A DNA stretch of 64,000 nt from Bacillus sp. 123MFChir2 (GCF_000383235.1 NZ_KB910934.1:32159-96158); one strand, 5' to 3'; shown: positions 43,803 to 53,307, numbered from the stretch's first letter. Program-made: numbers and translations. Notes: generated by a model not told the origin, from the sequence alone.

Positions 43803-44546
43803 TCATAAAGAGGCACTTTTCGATGAAGATTGCAATTCTCGTTTTATCTTTCTTTTATATACAATTTTTGACATCGTAATACTTAATTCGTAAATTACTA
43901 ACAGTGGAATTGCTACAGAGAAATCCGAAATAAAGTCAGGTGGTGTAATACAAACCGCAATCACAATTAATATAAAGTACGCATATCTTCTAATCTTTTG
44001 TAGTGCTACTGGATTTAAAATCCCAATGCTCGTTAAAAACATTGTTACAACAGGTAATTCAAAAATTACAGCAAATGGTACGGTCATGTTCATAACAAAA
44101 GAAAAATACTTGTCTGTTGTAAACATCGTTTGAAACATTTCATCACCAAGACTAACTAAAAACTTCAGTACAAATGGTAAAATAATAAAATATCCGAAAC
44201 ATAGTCCACCAATAAATAATATAAATAATCCTGGTACGTATAATAGCGTCATTTTTCGTTCATGCGGAAGCAACGCCGGCTTGACGAATAACCAAATCTG
44301 CAGGGCAGCGATTGGAATGGTACATACAATTGAAAACACAGCTGCAATTACAAAATAAATCCACAAAATATCGCTCGGCCCAAGAACTGTTAATTTCATA
44401 TGTAAATCTTTCACAATAAAACTATAAATCTCCTTCGTAAAAGAAAATCCAATAATAAGGAAAAATATAAATGCCATCGCTGTAATAATAAGTCGTTTTC
44501 GCAACTCACCGAGATGATCTACTATGCTCATTTCGTGATCGTTCAT
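43803..44546 (-). CDS. tatC: Sec-independent translocase TatC
   Basis: A 247-residue membrane protein with six predicted helices. Family motifs: HLGELRKRLI in the N-terminal cytoplasmic region (signal-peptide docking), FGYFIILPFVLKFL, FVMNMTVPFAVIFELPVV and AVCITPPDFISD. Partner tatA lies upstream on the same strand, separated by a hairpin. The ATG at 44546 is preferred to the one at 44558. Confidence 0.95.
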   Translation of the reverse strand: MNDHEMSIVDHLGELRKRLIITAMAFIFFLIIGFSFTKEIYSFIVKDLHMKLTVLGPSDILWIYFVIAAVFSIVCTIPIAALQIWLFVKPALLPHERKMTLLYVPGLFILFIGGLCFGYFIILPFVLKFLVSLGDEMFQTMFTTDKYFSFVMNMTVPFAVIFELPVVTMFLTSIGILNPVALQKIRRYAYFILIVIAVCITPPDFISDFSVAIPLLVIYELSITMSKIVYKRKIKRELQSSSKSASL

Positions 44547-44571
44547 ATTCTCACCCATTTCTCTATTAACT

Positions 44572-44608
44572 GGAAAAAAGATGCAAGTCCCTCTTACATC
44601 TTTTTTCC
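44572..44608 (-). terminator. Hairpin between tatA and tatC
   Basis: GGAAAAAAGATGTAAG pairs with CTTGCATCTTTTTTCC (15 of 16 Watson-Crick plus one G-U), then T-rich. It probably terminates part of the tatA transcripts and lowers tatC expression. Confidence 0.75.
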
Positions 44609-44669
44609 TATCAAACAGACTCCATTTAATTTAACTAAAAACAGGAACTCCTTCCTACTGGTACATACT

Positions 44670-44834
44670 TCATTTTTTCTCATCTATATCATCATGCAAA
44701 CCTTTTGCAGATCTTTTAAATTCTTTTAAGGTTTCTCCAAATGCTCGTCCAATTTCCGGTAATTTTTTTGGTCCAAAAATAATTAATGCTAAAATTAAAA
44801 TTAAAATTAATCCTGGAAACCCAATATTCGGCAT
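44670..44834 (-). CDS. tatA: Twin-arginine translocase subunit TatA
   Basis: A 54-residue protein: short N terminus, one membrane helix ([13 protein letters not shown]), the conserved [14 protein letters not shown] hinge, and an amphipathic helix with charged tail. It forms the protein-conducting part of the Tat system with TatC. GGGGGGAG precedes the ATG. Confidence 0.95.
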   Translation of the reverse strand: MPNIGFPGLILILILALIIFGPKKLPEIGRAFGETLKEFKRSAKGLHDDIDEKK

Positions 44835-45026
44835 ACTGCTCCCCCCTTATTTTCAATTAATTTTATTTTGTCAAAAAAGTTTGAAAACGTCAATGTATCC
44901 GCTGTCTTTTGTCAAAAAAATTTGAAAATACAATCCTTATACAATTTTCATTTCCTATTCCCCTTGTATATGATATGGTGAAAGAAACTACACTCTTCAT
45001 TTTACCTATGGGAAAGAGGTCGAAAT

Positions 45027-45683
45027 ATGACTCAAAAAATGACACGAATGACTCAGTTTGTTAAAGAAGAAATCGCAAATGCAATTACACATGGCATCGG
45101 CGCCATTTTAAGTATTCCTGCGTTAATCATTTTAATTATTCATGCATCAAAGCATGGAACTGCATCAGCAATTGTAGGATTTACTGTATATGGTGTGAGC
45201 ATGTTTTTACTGTATTTATGTTCAACACTATTGCATAGCATCCATCATCCAAAAGTGGAAAAATTATTCACCATTTTAGATCACTCTGCCATCTACTTAT
45301 TAATCGCTGGCACATATACACCATTTTTACTTGTTACACTACGCGGGCCACTTGGCTGGACATTACTTGCGATCATTTGGACACTTGCAATTGCAGGAAT
45401 CATTTTTAAAATCTTTTTTGTACGTCGCTTTATTAAACTATCAACTTTATTTTACGTCCTTATGGGATGGCTCATTATTGTTGCCATTAAGCCATTATAT
45501 GAGAATTTAACAGGTAGCGGTTTCTCATTATTATTAATTGGCGGAATGTTATACTCTGTCGGTGCTATCTTCTTCCTATGGGAGAAGCTCCCATTTAACC
45601 ATGCAATTTGGCACGTCTTTGTATTAGGCGGAAGTACGATGATGTTTTTCTGCGTTTTATTTTATGTATTACCTGTAGCATAA
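45027..45683 (+). CDS. hlyIII: Hemolysin III family (PAQR/YqfA-like) membrane protein
   Basis: A 218-residue protein with seven helices. PAQR metal-ligand motifs: EIANAITHGIGA (~15), LLHSIHH (~74), ILDHSAIYLLIAGTYTPF (~88) and NHAIWHVFVLGGS (~192). B. cereus hemolysin III has this length and fold; whether this copy is the haemolytic one or the YplQ-like paralogue cannot be told by eye. Confidence 0.88.
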   Translation: MTQKMTRMTQFVKEEIANAITHGIGAILSIPALIILIIHASKHGTASAIVGFTVYGVSMFLLYLCSTLLHSIHHPKVEKLFTILDHSAIYLLIAGTYTPFLLVTLRGPLGWTLLAIIWTLAIAGIIFKIFFVRRFIKLSTLFYVLMGWLIIVAIKPLYENLTGSGFSLLLIGGMLYSVGAIFFLWEKLPFNHAIWHVFVLGGSTMMFFCVLFYVLPVA

Positions 45684-45731
45684 AGTGAAACTTCCATCAG
45701 TGGGGGTTTTACTACCCACGAATAGCGGGAC
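45681..45731 (+). repeat. CCATCAGTG-type repeat, one arm
   Basis: GTGAAACTTCCATCAGTGGGGG followed by CTACCCACGAATAGCGGGA. The first part is identical to the arms near 850 and 20640, and the second matches the element at 16132. Confidence 0.6.
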
Positions 45732-45773
45732 AAAAAAGGTCTCAGCTTTCATATAAAAGCTGAGACCTTTTTT
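45732..45773. terminator. Shared terminator of hlyIII and plsC
   Basis: AAAAAAGGTCTCAGCTTT/AAAGCTGAGACCTTTTTT perfect 18-base stem between convergent genes. Confidence 0.9.
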
Positions 45774-45775
45774 AC

Positions 45776-46495
45776 TTATTTTTTCAACTGACTTGCAATA
45801 ATATCTTGCGTATATTTCGTTAATTCTTTAATATCCATACTTTCATATTGTTCTGCAGTAATTGGTTTCGAAATTGTGACTGTTGCATGCGCCGACTTCA
45901 TTCGATTACCGTTTGCTTCAAACATTTTATACGTTCCGTCCAATGTTACAGGTAAAATCGCTACACCTGCTTTTACAGCAAGATGGAAACTACCAGCCTT
46001 AAATTCTCCCATTTCACCACCCTTACTACGAGTACCTTCAGGGAAAATCACGATAGAGTGCCCTTGTTTTAACAGTTCAATCCCATTTTTAATGGCTTGT
46101 AACGATTGACGTCGGTCTTTACGATCCATAAATACACAATTCATCATTTCCATCCATGTTGAAACAAGTGGAAACTTTTTAATTTCTACTTTCGAAACAA
46201 AGCCAATTGGCTTATTTAAATATCCTAGTAAAACAGGAATATCCATATCACTTTGATGATTACTTACAACTAATACCGGCTTATCTTGTGGCACATTTTC
46301 GAGTCCATTCACTTGTATTGTTGATCCAACTACACGAATCATCTTCTTGCCAAACCAATTTGTTGTTTGATACACTAGCTGATCTTTTTCTTGTACTGGT
46401 AGTGTATGTATCTTTCGTTTTAAACGCCACATTCTTGGTGTAATACCAATTACAATTAAAATTAAGTATAAAATTTTTAAAAACGTCTGAATCAT
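45776..46495 (-). CDS. plsC: 1-acyl-sn-glycerol-3-phosphate acyltransferase
   Basis: A 239-residue enzyme with an N-terminal membrane helix and the four acyltransferase blocks: NHQSDMD (HX4D, ~79-85), GFVSKVEIKKFP, FPEGTRSKGG (~151-160) and VAILPVTLDGTY. Makes phosphatidate at the membrane. The ATG at 46495 has GGGGG six bases upstream. Confidence 0.92.
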   Translation of the reverse strand: MIQTFLKILYLILIVIGITPRMWRLKRKIHTLPVQEKDQLVYQTTNWFGKKMIRVVGSTIQVNGLENVPQDKPVLVVSNHQSDMDIPVLLGYLNKPIGFVSKVEIKKFPLVSTWMEMMNCVFMDRKDRRQSLQAIKNGIELLKQGHSIVIFPEGTRSKGGEMGEFKAGSFHLAVKAGVAILPVTLDGTYKMFEANGNRMKSAHATVTISKPITAEQYESMDIKELTKYTQDIIASQLKK

Positions 46496-46560
46496 ATAGA
46501 ACCCCCACATATTGTCATTCCGTTCTTCATTATACTAGACAAACGAAGGAAAAAGAAGAA

Positions 46561-46594
46561 AAAATGTCCAAACGACAATTGTTTGGACATTTTT
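46561..46594 (-). terminator. Terminator of azoR
   Basis: AAAATGTCCAAAC/GTTTGGACATTTT perfect stem with T-tract on the minus strand. Confidence 0.9.
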
Positions 46595-46608
46595 CATAAT
46601 ATACTAGA

Positions 46609-47250
46609 TTAGAATTGTTTTGCTAACTCTTGTGCTTTTTCAATAGCACTTTCTTTAATTTCAGGTGCTTGCGCAGGATTTGCGCTCATACCTTCTACTG
46701 CGATATATTCGACATCCGTTACTCCCATAAAGCCTAGCATTGCTTTTAAGTGATTGCGTCCAAAATCCACTCCTGCATACGGGCCTTCAGAATACACACC
46801 GCCTGTCGCTTGGATATGAAGTGCTTTTTTGCCTTCTAACAAACCGATCGGACCATTTTCAGTATATTTAAATGTTTTTCCTGCAATTGATAGGTTATCT
46901 AAGTATGCTTTTACAACTGGTGGATAGCTTAAATTCCACATCGGTGTTACGAATACATATTTATCTGCATGCATAAATGTTTCTAAGTTTCCGTTCATAG
47001 CTGCAATTTTTTGTTGTTGGCTTTCACTTAATGTTTCAAAGCCTTCTCCTGCTCCAAGTTTCCCCCAAGCAGCAAGCACTTCACCATCAATTGCAGGTAC
47101 GTTTGTATGGAATAAATCAATTGTTAAAATTTCATCTTGAGGATTCGCTTGTTTGTATACTTCAATAAATGCTTCTCCTACCGCCATACCGAATGATACT
47201 TCTGCTGGATTTGGATTTGCTGTAATAAATAATACTTTTGACATGTTCAT
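46609..47250 (-). CDS. azoR: FMN-dependent NADH-azoreductase
   Basis: A 213-residue flavodoxin-like enzyme. FMN loop ITANPNPAEVSFGMAVGEAF (~10-29), TPMWNLSYPPVVKAYLDN (~102) and IQATGGVYSEGPYAGVDFG (~147) are typical of AzoR. Reduces quinones and azo compounds. The promoter carries a repeat like those bound by HxlR-type electrophile sensors (YodB regulates azoR1 in B. subtilis). GGGAG precedes the ATG; a second ATG two codons later is possible. Confidence 0.93.
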   Translation of the reverse strand: MNMSKVLFITANPNPAEVSFGMAVGEAFIEVYKQANPQDEILTIDLFHTNVPAIDGEVLAAWGKLGAGEGFETLSESQQQKIAAMNGNLETFMHADKYVFVTPMWNLSYPPVVKAYLDNLSIAGKTFKYTENGPIGLLEGKKALHIQATGGVYSEGPYAGVDFGRNHLKAMLGFMGVTDVEYIAVEGMSANPAQAPEIKESAIEKAQELAKQF

Positions 47251-47307
47251 TTCTCTCCCTTTTCTATAAATATCTTCAATTCGAGATTCTTAACAAAAAA
47301 GTAAATC

Positions 47308-47354
47308 ACTTACCTTACGTAAGTAATAATACCTAATTAACGCTTTCCTGTCAA
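47308..47354 (-). promoter_or_regulatory. Sigma-A promoter and operator of azoR
   Basis: On the minus strand: TTGACA (47349-47354), 17-base spacer, TATTAT (47326-47331). An inverted repeat ACTTAC-GTAAG-GTAAGT (47308-47324) covers the start site. A further half-site-like AGTAAGTAA lies near 47377. The arrangement is that of repression by an HxlR/YodB- or MarR-type regulator. Confidence 0.7.
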
Positions 47355-47398
47355 TAAAAAAATAGTTGCTTTTTTTTAGTAAGTAAATAACCATATAG

Positions 47399-47438
47399 AA
47401 AAGGAGTTATCTCGCTTATGAACGAGATAACTCCTTTT
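47399..47438 (-). terminator. Terminator of the PBP gene
   Basis: AAAAGGAGTTATCTCG/CGAGATAACTCCTTTT perfect stem with a seven-to-eight-base loop. Confidence 0.9.
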
Positions 47439-47441
47439 CTA

Positions 47442-49436
47442 TTACTGCCCTAATACATGCTTTACTTTCTCAGCCGGAATACTACTTCCGCCTCTTCCTT
47501 TTACATCTTCAATCATCATTGAGATAATCATATTTGGAGAATTTGCATCAAATGCTACAAACCATCCTAACTCTTTACCATCTGCTTCTTTTGATTCTTT
47601 TAATTCAGCTGTTCCTGTTTTTCCAGCAAGTGTAATGCCATCTAATTTCGCAATCTTACCTGTGCCTTCTGGATCATTCACAACTTTTATTAAAGAGTTT
47701 TTCAAAATATCGCCGTTCTCTTTGGATACCACTTTTTCTTTCCACGCTTTTATCAGTTTATCGTCTTTTAAAAGGTGCGGAGATGGAATATTTCCTTCAT
47801 TCACAATTGGCGCATACGATAATGCAACATGAAGTGATGACATTAAAACTTGCCCTTGACCATATCCAGTATCAGCAAGTTGAATATCACCTTTTATACC
47901 GTCTTTTGCGATTTGCGACGTTGCAAATCCATATTCAATTGGTAACTTTTCACCTAGTCCAAATTTCTTCGCTTCTTCTGTAAATTTATCTTTACCAATT
48001 TTCAATGCTTCCTGCGCAAAATAAATGTTATCAGAATACATCATTGCTTTTTCAAAATCTACTGGATTTGCATCTTTAACACGCGTTACATAATAGTTAC
48101 CCCAAGAAGAATCTTTTGCCCATTTTAAACCATCAATTTTAAGAGATTCTTTCGGATCGAGTGCTTTTGTTTCTAGACCAATTGCTCCTGTAATCGGTTT
48201 AAAAACAGAACCTGGTGCGTATACTTGCGTAAATCGATTTGTCATCGGCCTTTTCGGGTCATTATTCAAAGCCTCTCGCTCTGCTTTCGCTGACTCTCGC
48301 ATCATAACATTCGGGTTGTATGATGGACTACTTACGAGCGCTAATGTTTCCCCTGTTTTCGGATGGACTGCTGCACTTGAACCTGCTTCATTCTTCATTT
48401 CTGCATAAATTTTTTGTTGCAAGTTCCCATCAATCGTTAATGTAATATTTTCTCCATCTTTTGCTTGTTTTTTCGCAAGCTCTTTTAATTCTTTTCCTTT
48501 TGCATCGGCAATATAAACACGTCCGCCTTTTTCACCGCGAAGTTTATCCTCAAAGACACTTTCAAGGCCTGTTCTTCCAATCGGCTCATCAGCCTTATAT
48601 CCTTTTCCCTCTAATTTCTTCAAATCCTCTGCATTTACTTTTCCCATATAGCCAGTTAAATGAGCGGCAGCTTCTCCTAGAGGATATGTCCGAGCATTTA
48701 CGGAGCTCGTTTTGACACCAGGCATAGAGATGTAATCATTTTCATTTGCACCTTCTGGTAAAGTAGAAAGTGGCACATAGTAACTTGGTTGTACCCACTT
48801 CGCTGTTAATTTTTTTTCGATATCTTCAACTGGCATTTGTAATAATTTCGCTAACGTTTCTTTCGTTTGCTGTGCCGATTCGCCTAACTTCCCAGGGACA
48901 ACTCCAACTTCTGCCGCTTTCCCATTTGTCGCCAATCCGTTTCCATTCCTATCATAAATTTCACCACGCTTTGGCGAAAATGATTGAACAAGTACTTTAT
49001 CATCTTGTTTCATAGTTGGAAAAATAAATGATGGATTCCAATCAACTTTCCAGACGTCCTTATCTCCGTCCTTTTCTTTCACAAGTTTTGCTTCATTTTC
49101 AAACGAAATCTTTCCACCGATTGTATCCATACTTACTTTAAACGGTACATTCGCACTATTTTTTTCATCTTTCTTATCTTCTTTTTTCGTTTCTGCTGCT
49201 ACTTTTAAATTTTTCACTGCAATTCCTGTATAAACATTTTCATATTTCTTTACAAAATCTTCTTTTGTAATGGACTGCTTTGCCTCTTTCGATAACTGTT
49301 CATACATTTTATCAAACTTTTTTTCATTCCATGTTTTCACATATGTATCCATCGCTTGTTCTGGCTTCTCTTCTTTCCCACAGCCTACTACTAGTAGCAA
49401 TGAAAAAACAAGAAGCATTCCCCATAACTTTTTCAC
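47442..49436 (-). CDS. Class B penicillin-binding protein with NTF2-like MecA_N domain
   Basis: A 664-residue lipoprotein-anchored transpeptidase. Signal with lipobox VVGC, MecA_N/NTF2-like domain (~28-140), PBP dimerisation domain (~145-310), transpeptidase domain (~345-664) with SVFK (APGSVFKPITGA), SDN (MYSDNIYFA) and KTG (LAGKTGTAE). Domain order is that of B. subtilis PbpC (PBP3) and PBP2a-type enzymes. Cross-links peptidoglycan outside the membrane. The GTG at 49436 follows AAAGGAGG. Confidence 0.93.
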   Translation of the reverse strand: MKKLWGMLLVFSLLLVVGCGKEEKPEQAMDTYVKTWNEKKFDKMYEQLSKEAKQSITKEDFVKKYENVYTGIAVKNLKVAAETKKEDKKDEKNSANVPFKVSMDTIGGKISFENEAKLVKEKDGDKDVWKVDWNPSFIFPTMKQDDKVLVQSFSPKRGEIYDRNGNGLATNGKAAEVGVVPGKLGESAQQTKETLAKLLQMPVEDIEKKLTAKWVQPSYYVPLSTLPEGANENDYISMPGVKTSSVNARTYPLGEAAAHLTGYMGKVNAEDLKKLEGKGYKADEPIGRTGLESVFEDKLRGEKGGRVYIADAKGKELKELAKKQAKDGENITLTIDGNLQQKIYAEMKNEAGSSAAVHPKTGETLALVSSPSYNPNVMMRESAKAEREALNNDPKRPMTNRFTQVYAPGSVFKPITGAIGLETKALDPKESLKIDGLKWAKDSSWGNYYVTRVKDANPVDFEKAMMYSDNIYFAQEALKIGKDKFTEEAKKFGLGEKLPIEYGFATSQIAKDGIKGDIQLADTGYGQGQVLMSSLHVALSYAPIVNEGNIPSPHLLKDDKLIKAWKEKVVSKENGDILKNSLIKVVNDPEGTGKIAKLDGITLAGKTGTAELKESKEADGKELGWFVAFDANSPNMIISMMIEDVKGRGGSSIPAEKVKHVLGQ

Positions 49437-49583
49437 AGTTTCTCCTCCTTTATTTCTCGAATCTATCATACTATAAAAATCCATTTTCACAAAATTAATC
49501 CAAAAAAAACGACGCAATATGCGCCGTTCTTTATATTATCATTATAACATTCAGAAATTTTTTATATAAGACTTTGTTTTTAT

Positions 49584-49910
49584 TTGTTCTATGTAGGTGT
49601 TCCTTCTCCAACTCTTAGCATTATTGCGACCTTTTTACTGGGTATTACCTTTAATCAAAGTGTTGTATTGGCGCAAATCTACATTCAACAGTCATGTGAA
49701 GAACAGTATTTAGGGCGAGTATTTGCAACATGGACGTTACTCGCTGTTTTAGGCGGAGGAATAGGAGCTTATTTATCTGGACTACTACATGATATCTTTA
49801 ACTTCAAAACAGCCTTTTTTGTAACAGGATTCTGTATGCTGCTTCCTCTCTGCATTACTTTACTAAAAAGATTTCATCGCCGCCAACAGCAAAAGAAGAT
49901 TGGTATGTAA
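49584..49910 (+). pseudogene. C-terminal relic of an MFS transporter
   Basis: About 105 codons encode the last three to four helices of a major facilitator: IIATFLLGITFNQSVVLAQI, then CEEQYLGRVFATWTLLAVLGG (the GRV motif) and a final helix with basic tail. There is no ribosome binding site, and the N-terminal three quarters are absent. The frame starts directly after the PBP promoter region. Confidence 0.75.
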
Positions 49911-49924
49911 CACACCAATCTTCT
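49894..49924. terminator. Hairpin between MFS relic and dfrA
   Basis: AGAAGATTGGT/ACCAATCTTCT stem overlapping the relic's stop, six bases past the dfrA stop. Probably ends the thyA-dfrA transcript. Confidence 0.75.
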
Positions 49925-49930
49925 CTCTTC

Positions 49931-50419
49931 TTATTTCATTCTTCCATACACATGATAAGCATATGTATATGGATTTTTCTCATCTGTCACGCCTTGTGTT
50001 ACAGATATTTCTTCCCACTCATTGTAATTTATTTCTGGGAAAAATGTGTCACCTTCAAATACCTCTTCAATTTTGGTAATATACAAGCGATCGGCAAAAG
50101 GAAGTACTTCTTTAAAAATTTCTGCACCGCCAATGACAAAAAGTTCTTCATTCATTTGCTCGTCCATCTTCTTCACATCATTGATAGAATGAATGACTTT
50201 ACAGCCTTCCATTTCATAATTTGGATTACGAGTTAAAATGATATTCGTTCTGCCAGGTAACGGTCTGCCAATCGATTCAAACGTTTTTCTCCCCATTATA
50301 ATCGGATGCCCCATCGTTACTTTTTTAAAATACGCCAAATCTGCTGGAAGATGCCAAGGTAATTGATTTTCTTTACCGATTAGTCGATTTTTATCCATTG
50401 CTACAAGTAATGAAATCAT
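49931..50419 (-). CDS. dfrA: Dihydrofolate reductase
   Basis: A 162-residue enzyme: MISLLVAMDKNRLIGKENQLPWHLPAD split across MDKNRLIG and LPWHLPADLAYFK, with catalytic Asp27-equivalent in PADLAYF, GRKTFESIGRPLPGR for NADPH, and GGAEIFKEVLP. Reduces dihydrofolate. Lies 21 bases after thyA, forming a thyA-dfrA operon as in B. subtilis. Confidence 0.95.
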   Translation of the reverse strand: MISLLVAMDKNRLIGKENQLPWHLPADLAYFKKVTMGHPIIMGRKTFESIGRPLPGRTNIILTRNPNYEMEGCKVIHSINDVKKMDEQMNEELFVIGGAEIFKEVLPFADRLYITKIEEVFEGDTFFPEINYNEWEEISVTQGVTDEKNPYTYAYHVYGRMK

Positions 50420-50440
50420 ATATATACCCCCTAGTTTTAT

Positions 50441-51397
50441 TTACACTGCTACTGGTGCTTTAATTACTGGATGTGGATCGTATCCTTCTAACACAAGATC
50501 ATTCATTTCAAAATCAAAGATAGACTTCACATCTTGGTTTAACTTTAACACCGGGAATGGACGTGGTTCACGTGCTAATTGTTTTTCCACTTGTTCAAAA
50601 TGGTTCGTGTAAATATGAGCATCACCAATTGTATGAACGAACTCCCCTACTTCTAAACCACACTCATGGGCAATTAAATGTGTTAATAAAGAATAACTCG
50701 CTATATTAAACGGAATACCAAGGAAAATATCACCACTGCGTTGATATAACTGACAAGATAATTTTCCGTCAGCCACATAAAACTGGAATAACGTATGACA
50801 AGGCGGCAGCGCCATACTTGGTATATCTTCTGGATTCCATGCAGACACAATAAGACGGCGGGAATCAGGATTTTTCTTAATCATCTCAATTACATCGTGC
50901 AATTGATCAAGCGTTTCCCCAGCAGTCGTTTTCCATGCACGCCACTGCTTCCCATACACATCACCTAAGTTACCGTAACTCTTTGCAAACTCATCATCTT
51001 CTAACACCTTTGTTTTAAACAATTCCATTTGTTCTTCATATTGCTTATTAAACTCTTCATCTTGCTGCGAACGAAGTCCAAAATCAGTCATATCTGGACC
51101 CGTATACACGTCGCTCTCTACCCAGTTCTTAAACGCCCATTCGTTCCAAATATTATTATTATGCTGCAACAAATAACGAATGTTCGTATCACCTTTCATA
51201 AACCAAAGAAGTTCGCTCGCTACTAAACGAAACGGCACACGTTTTGTCGTAAGTAACGGAAAACCTTGACTTAAATCAAAGCGCATTTGATACCCAAATA
51301 CAGATACTGTTCCTGTACCAGTGCGGTCTTCTTTTCTCGTACCGTTTTCCATAACATGACGGCACATATTTAAATATTCATACTCTACGTGTTTCAT
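50441..51397 (-). CDS. thyA: Thymidylate synthase
   Basis: A 318-residue ThyA, long form with the ~50-residue insertion after WNEWAF typical of Bacillus ThyB and Lactobacillus enzymes. Catalytic Cys in [12 protein letters not shown] (~197), [20 protein letters not shown], and HIYTNH. Converts dUMP to dTMP with methylene-THF. The ATG at 51397 follows AGAAGG. Confidence 0.95.
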   Translation of the reverse strand: MKHVEYEYLNMCRHVMENGTRKEDRTGTGTVSVFGYQMRFDLSQGFPLLTTKRVPFRLVASELLWFMKGDTNIRYLLQHNNNIWNEWAFKNWVESDVYTGPDMTDFGLRSQQDEEFNKQYEEQMELFKTKVLEDDEFAKSYGNLGDVYGKQWRAWKTTAGETLDQLHDVIEMIKKNPDSRRLIVSAWNPEDIPSMALPPCHTLFQFYVADGKLSCQLYQRSGDIFLGIPFNIASYSLLTHLIAHECGLEVGEFVHTIGDAHIYTNHFEQVEKQLAREPRPFPVLKLNQDVKSIFDFEMNDLVLEGYDPHPVIKAPVAV

Positions 51398-51636
51398 CAA
51401 GTAACCTTCTTTCACAATTGCTTTATGTAATTCCTATATGGAGTTTATCATATATGCCTTTGAATTTCACATGACCTTTTAAAAAACTTCTTCTATATAC
51501 AATACACACGTTAAAACTCAGTATTAAAAAAATTTTTCACCTTCAAAATCTGACATACTTTCGGCAATCTTTCTTCAAAAAAGAAAAGGAATTTCCTACC
51601 TGTTTCAAGAAGCTATAGTGTGGAATTAAATAAAAA

Positions 51637-51830
51637 ATAAATCCACTTTGATTTTTTAACACATAAATTGCTGCTATGTAGAATACAGCATGCTCGCGAC
51701 TGGCCGGCTTTTTTGTTTAAAACCTGGCATGTGGCAGGAATAGGCCCTGACCGCTCCTATACGCGCCCAAACGCTCTCACCCTCCCCTAAAAAGGTGGAG
51801 TATGTCAGTTTTTCAATTTGGATTTATAAA
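51637..51830 (+). repeat. Full-length bcr1 repeat
   Basis: Starts ATAAATCCACTTTGATTTTT and ends TTTTCAATTTGGATTTATAA. Internal TTGCTGCTATGTAGAA, GGCATGTGGCAGGAATAGGC, CCTGACCGCTCCTATACGCG and CCAAACGCTCTCACCCTCCC blocks recur in the other copies. The right end lies about 10 bases before the ribosome binding site of the next gene. Confidence 0.88.
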
Positions 51831-51849
51831 TATGAATGGAGGTTTTACT

Positions 51850-53307
51850 ATGCAAAAAACTGAAATGCCTCTTACAAGTAAATTACATACGACAATCCAA
51901 AACATGATGAGAGATTTAAACGTTCCTGGAGCGGCAGTGGCCATCGTAAAAAATGGAGAAGTAATATTCTCAGAAGGTTATGGGTACCGTGATACAAAAA
52001 ATAAAAAAACAGTTACACCAAAAACATTATTTGCAATCGGTTCAGCAACAAAAGCATTTGGTACTTTTTCTTTAAGTTTACTTGCGCAGCAGCAAAAATT
52101 TAATTGGGATACACCTGTACAAACGTATATTCCAAATTTTTCACTTCATGACACGCTAGCAAGCGCACAAACAACAGCTCGCGATCTAGCCTCTCACCGC
52201 ACCGGTGTCAGTCGCCACGATTTACTATGGCGCGCGGCTACCTTAAGTAGAAAAAATATCGTTGAAAATATTCGTCACTTAGAACTAGATGCACCGTTCC
52301 GCTCCACATTTTTATATAACAATTTAATGTATGCCACTATTAGCTCAATCGTCGAAAACATTACAAATGAAACATGGGAACAATATACAACAGAACATAT
52401 TTTAAACCCACTTCAAATGGAACATACAAACTTCTCAGTTACCACTTCACAAAAATCAAATGACCATGCACTTCCTTACATCGAGAAAAATGGAAACATA
52501 ACAGAAGTGCCTTTTTGCAATCTGAATACAATTGGTGCTGCTGGATGTATGAACTCTAATATAGAAGATATGGCAAAATGGGTATTACTTCATTTAAATA
52601 AAGGAAAAGTTGGTGAACATGAACTACTTGCACAAAATCTGCTTGAGCAAATGTATACACCGCATATCCCGATTCCAGATGCACCAATGTTCACTATGCC
52701 AGAAACTCCAGTAAACAGTTACGGTCTTGGCTGGTTTATTACTGCCTATCGCGGCCATAAGGAAATCTATCACGGAGGGAATATCGATGGATTCTCAGCA
52801 TTTGTCTCCTTTATGCCAGAACATAATATCGGTCTTGTCGTATTAACGAACCGTGGTAACACATTACTCCCTCCATATCTTGCACATCAAATTTATAATG
52901 AATTGCTCGGATTAGAACCAATTGATTGGCACAACCGTGCGATAGAAGATACAGAAAAATTTAACGACATGATGAAAGAAATGAACAAACCATTACCTCA
53001 AGTAAAGGATACTGTTCTTTCTCATCCGTTAAAAGATTATACAGGAACGTTCGAACACCCTGCTTACGGCACAATTGAAGTGAACAAACGAAATGAATCA
53101 TTATATTTAAAATTCGCTTCATTCGACATTGAAATGAACCATCACCACTACGATATGTTCAACACGAAATGGAATGTTTTCCAAACGGAAATGGACATAT
53201 TAATTTCTTATGAAATGAATCCAGTAGGCGAACTGCACGAACTGAAAGTACACCTCCCAGCAACGTTAAGCACAAAACCGCTTCTGTTTACGAAAACTGA
53301 AAAATAG
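51850..53307 (+). CDS. Beta-lactamase-fold serine hydrolase with C-terminal DUF3471
   Basis: A 485-residue class C-like hydrolase. Nucleophile motif SATK in AIGSATKAFG (~66), YNN in FLYNNLMYA (~150), and HGG in EIYHGGNIDGF (~315) form the three active-site motifs. A DUF3471-type beta domain follows (~395-485, YTGTFEHPAYGTIEV). No signal peptide: cytoplasmic esterase or peptidase of unknown substrate. The in-frame codons before 51850 derive from bcr1 and are not counted; ATGGAGG precedes the ATG. Confidence 0.88.
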   Translation: MQKTEMPLTSKLHTTIQNMMRDLNVPGAAVAIVKNGEVIFSEGYGYRDTKNKKTVTPKTLFAIGSATKAFGTFSLSLLAQQQKFNWDTPVQTYIPNFSLHDTLASAQTTARDLASHRTGVSRHDLLWRAATLSRKNIVENIRHLELDAPFRSTFLYNNLMYATISSIVENITNETWEQYTTEHILNPLQMEHTNFSVTTSQKSNDHALPYIEKNGNITEVPFCNLNTIGAAGCMNSNIEDMAKWVLLHLNKGKVGEHELLAQNLLEQMYTPHIPIPDAPMFTMPETPVNSYGLGWFITAYRGHKEIYHGGNIDGFSAFVSFMPEHNIGLVVLTNRGNTLLPPYLAHQIYNELLGLEPIDWHNRAIEDTEKFNDMMKEMNKPLPQVKDTVLSHPLKDYTGTFEHPAYGTIEVNKRNESLYLKFASFDIEMNHHHYDMFNTKWNVFQTEMDILISYEMNPVGELHELKVHLPATLSTKPLLFTKTEK

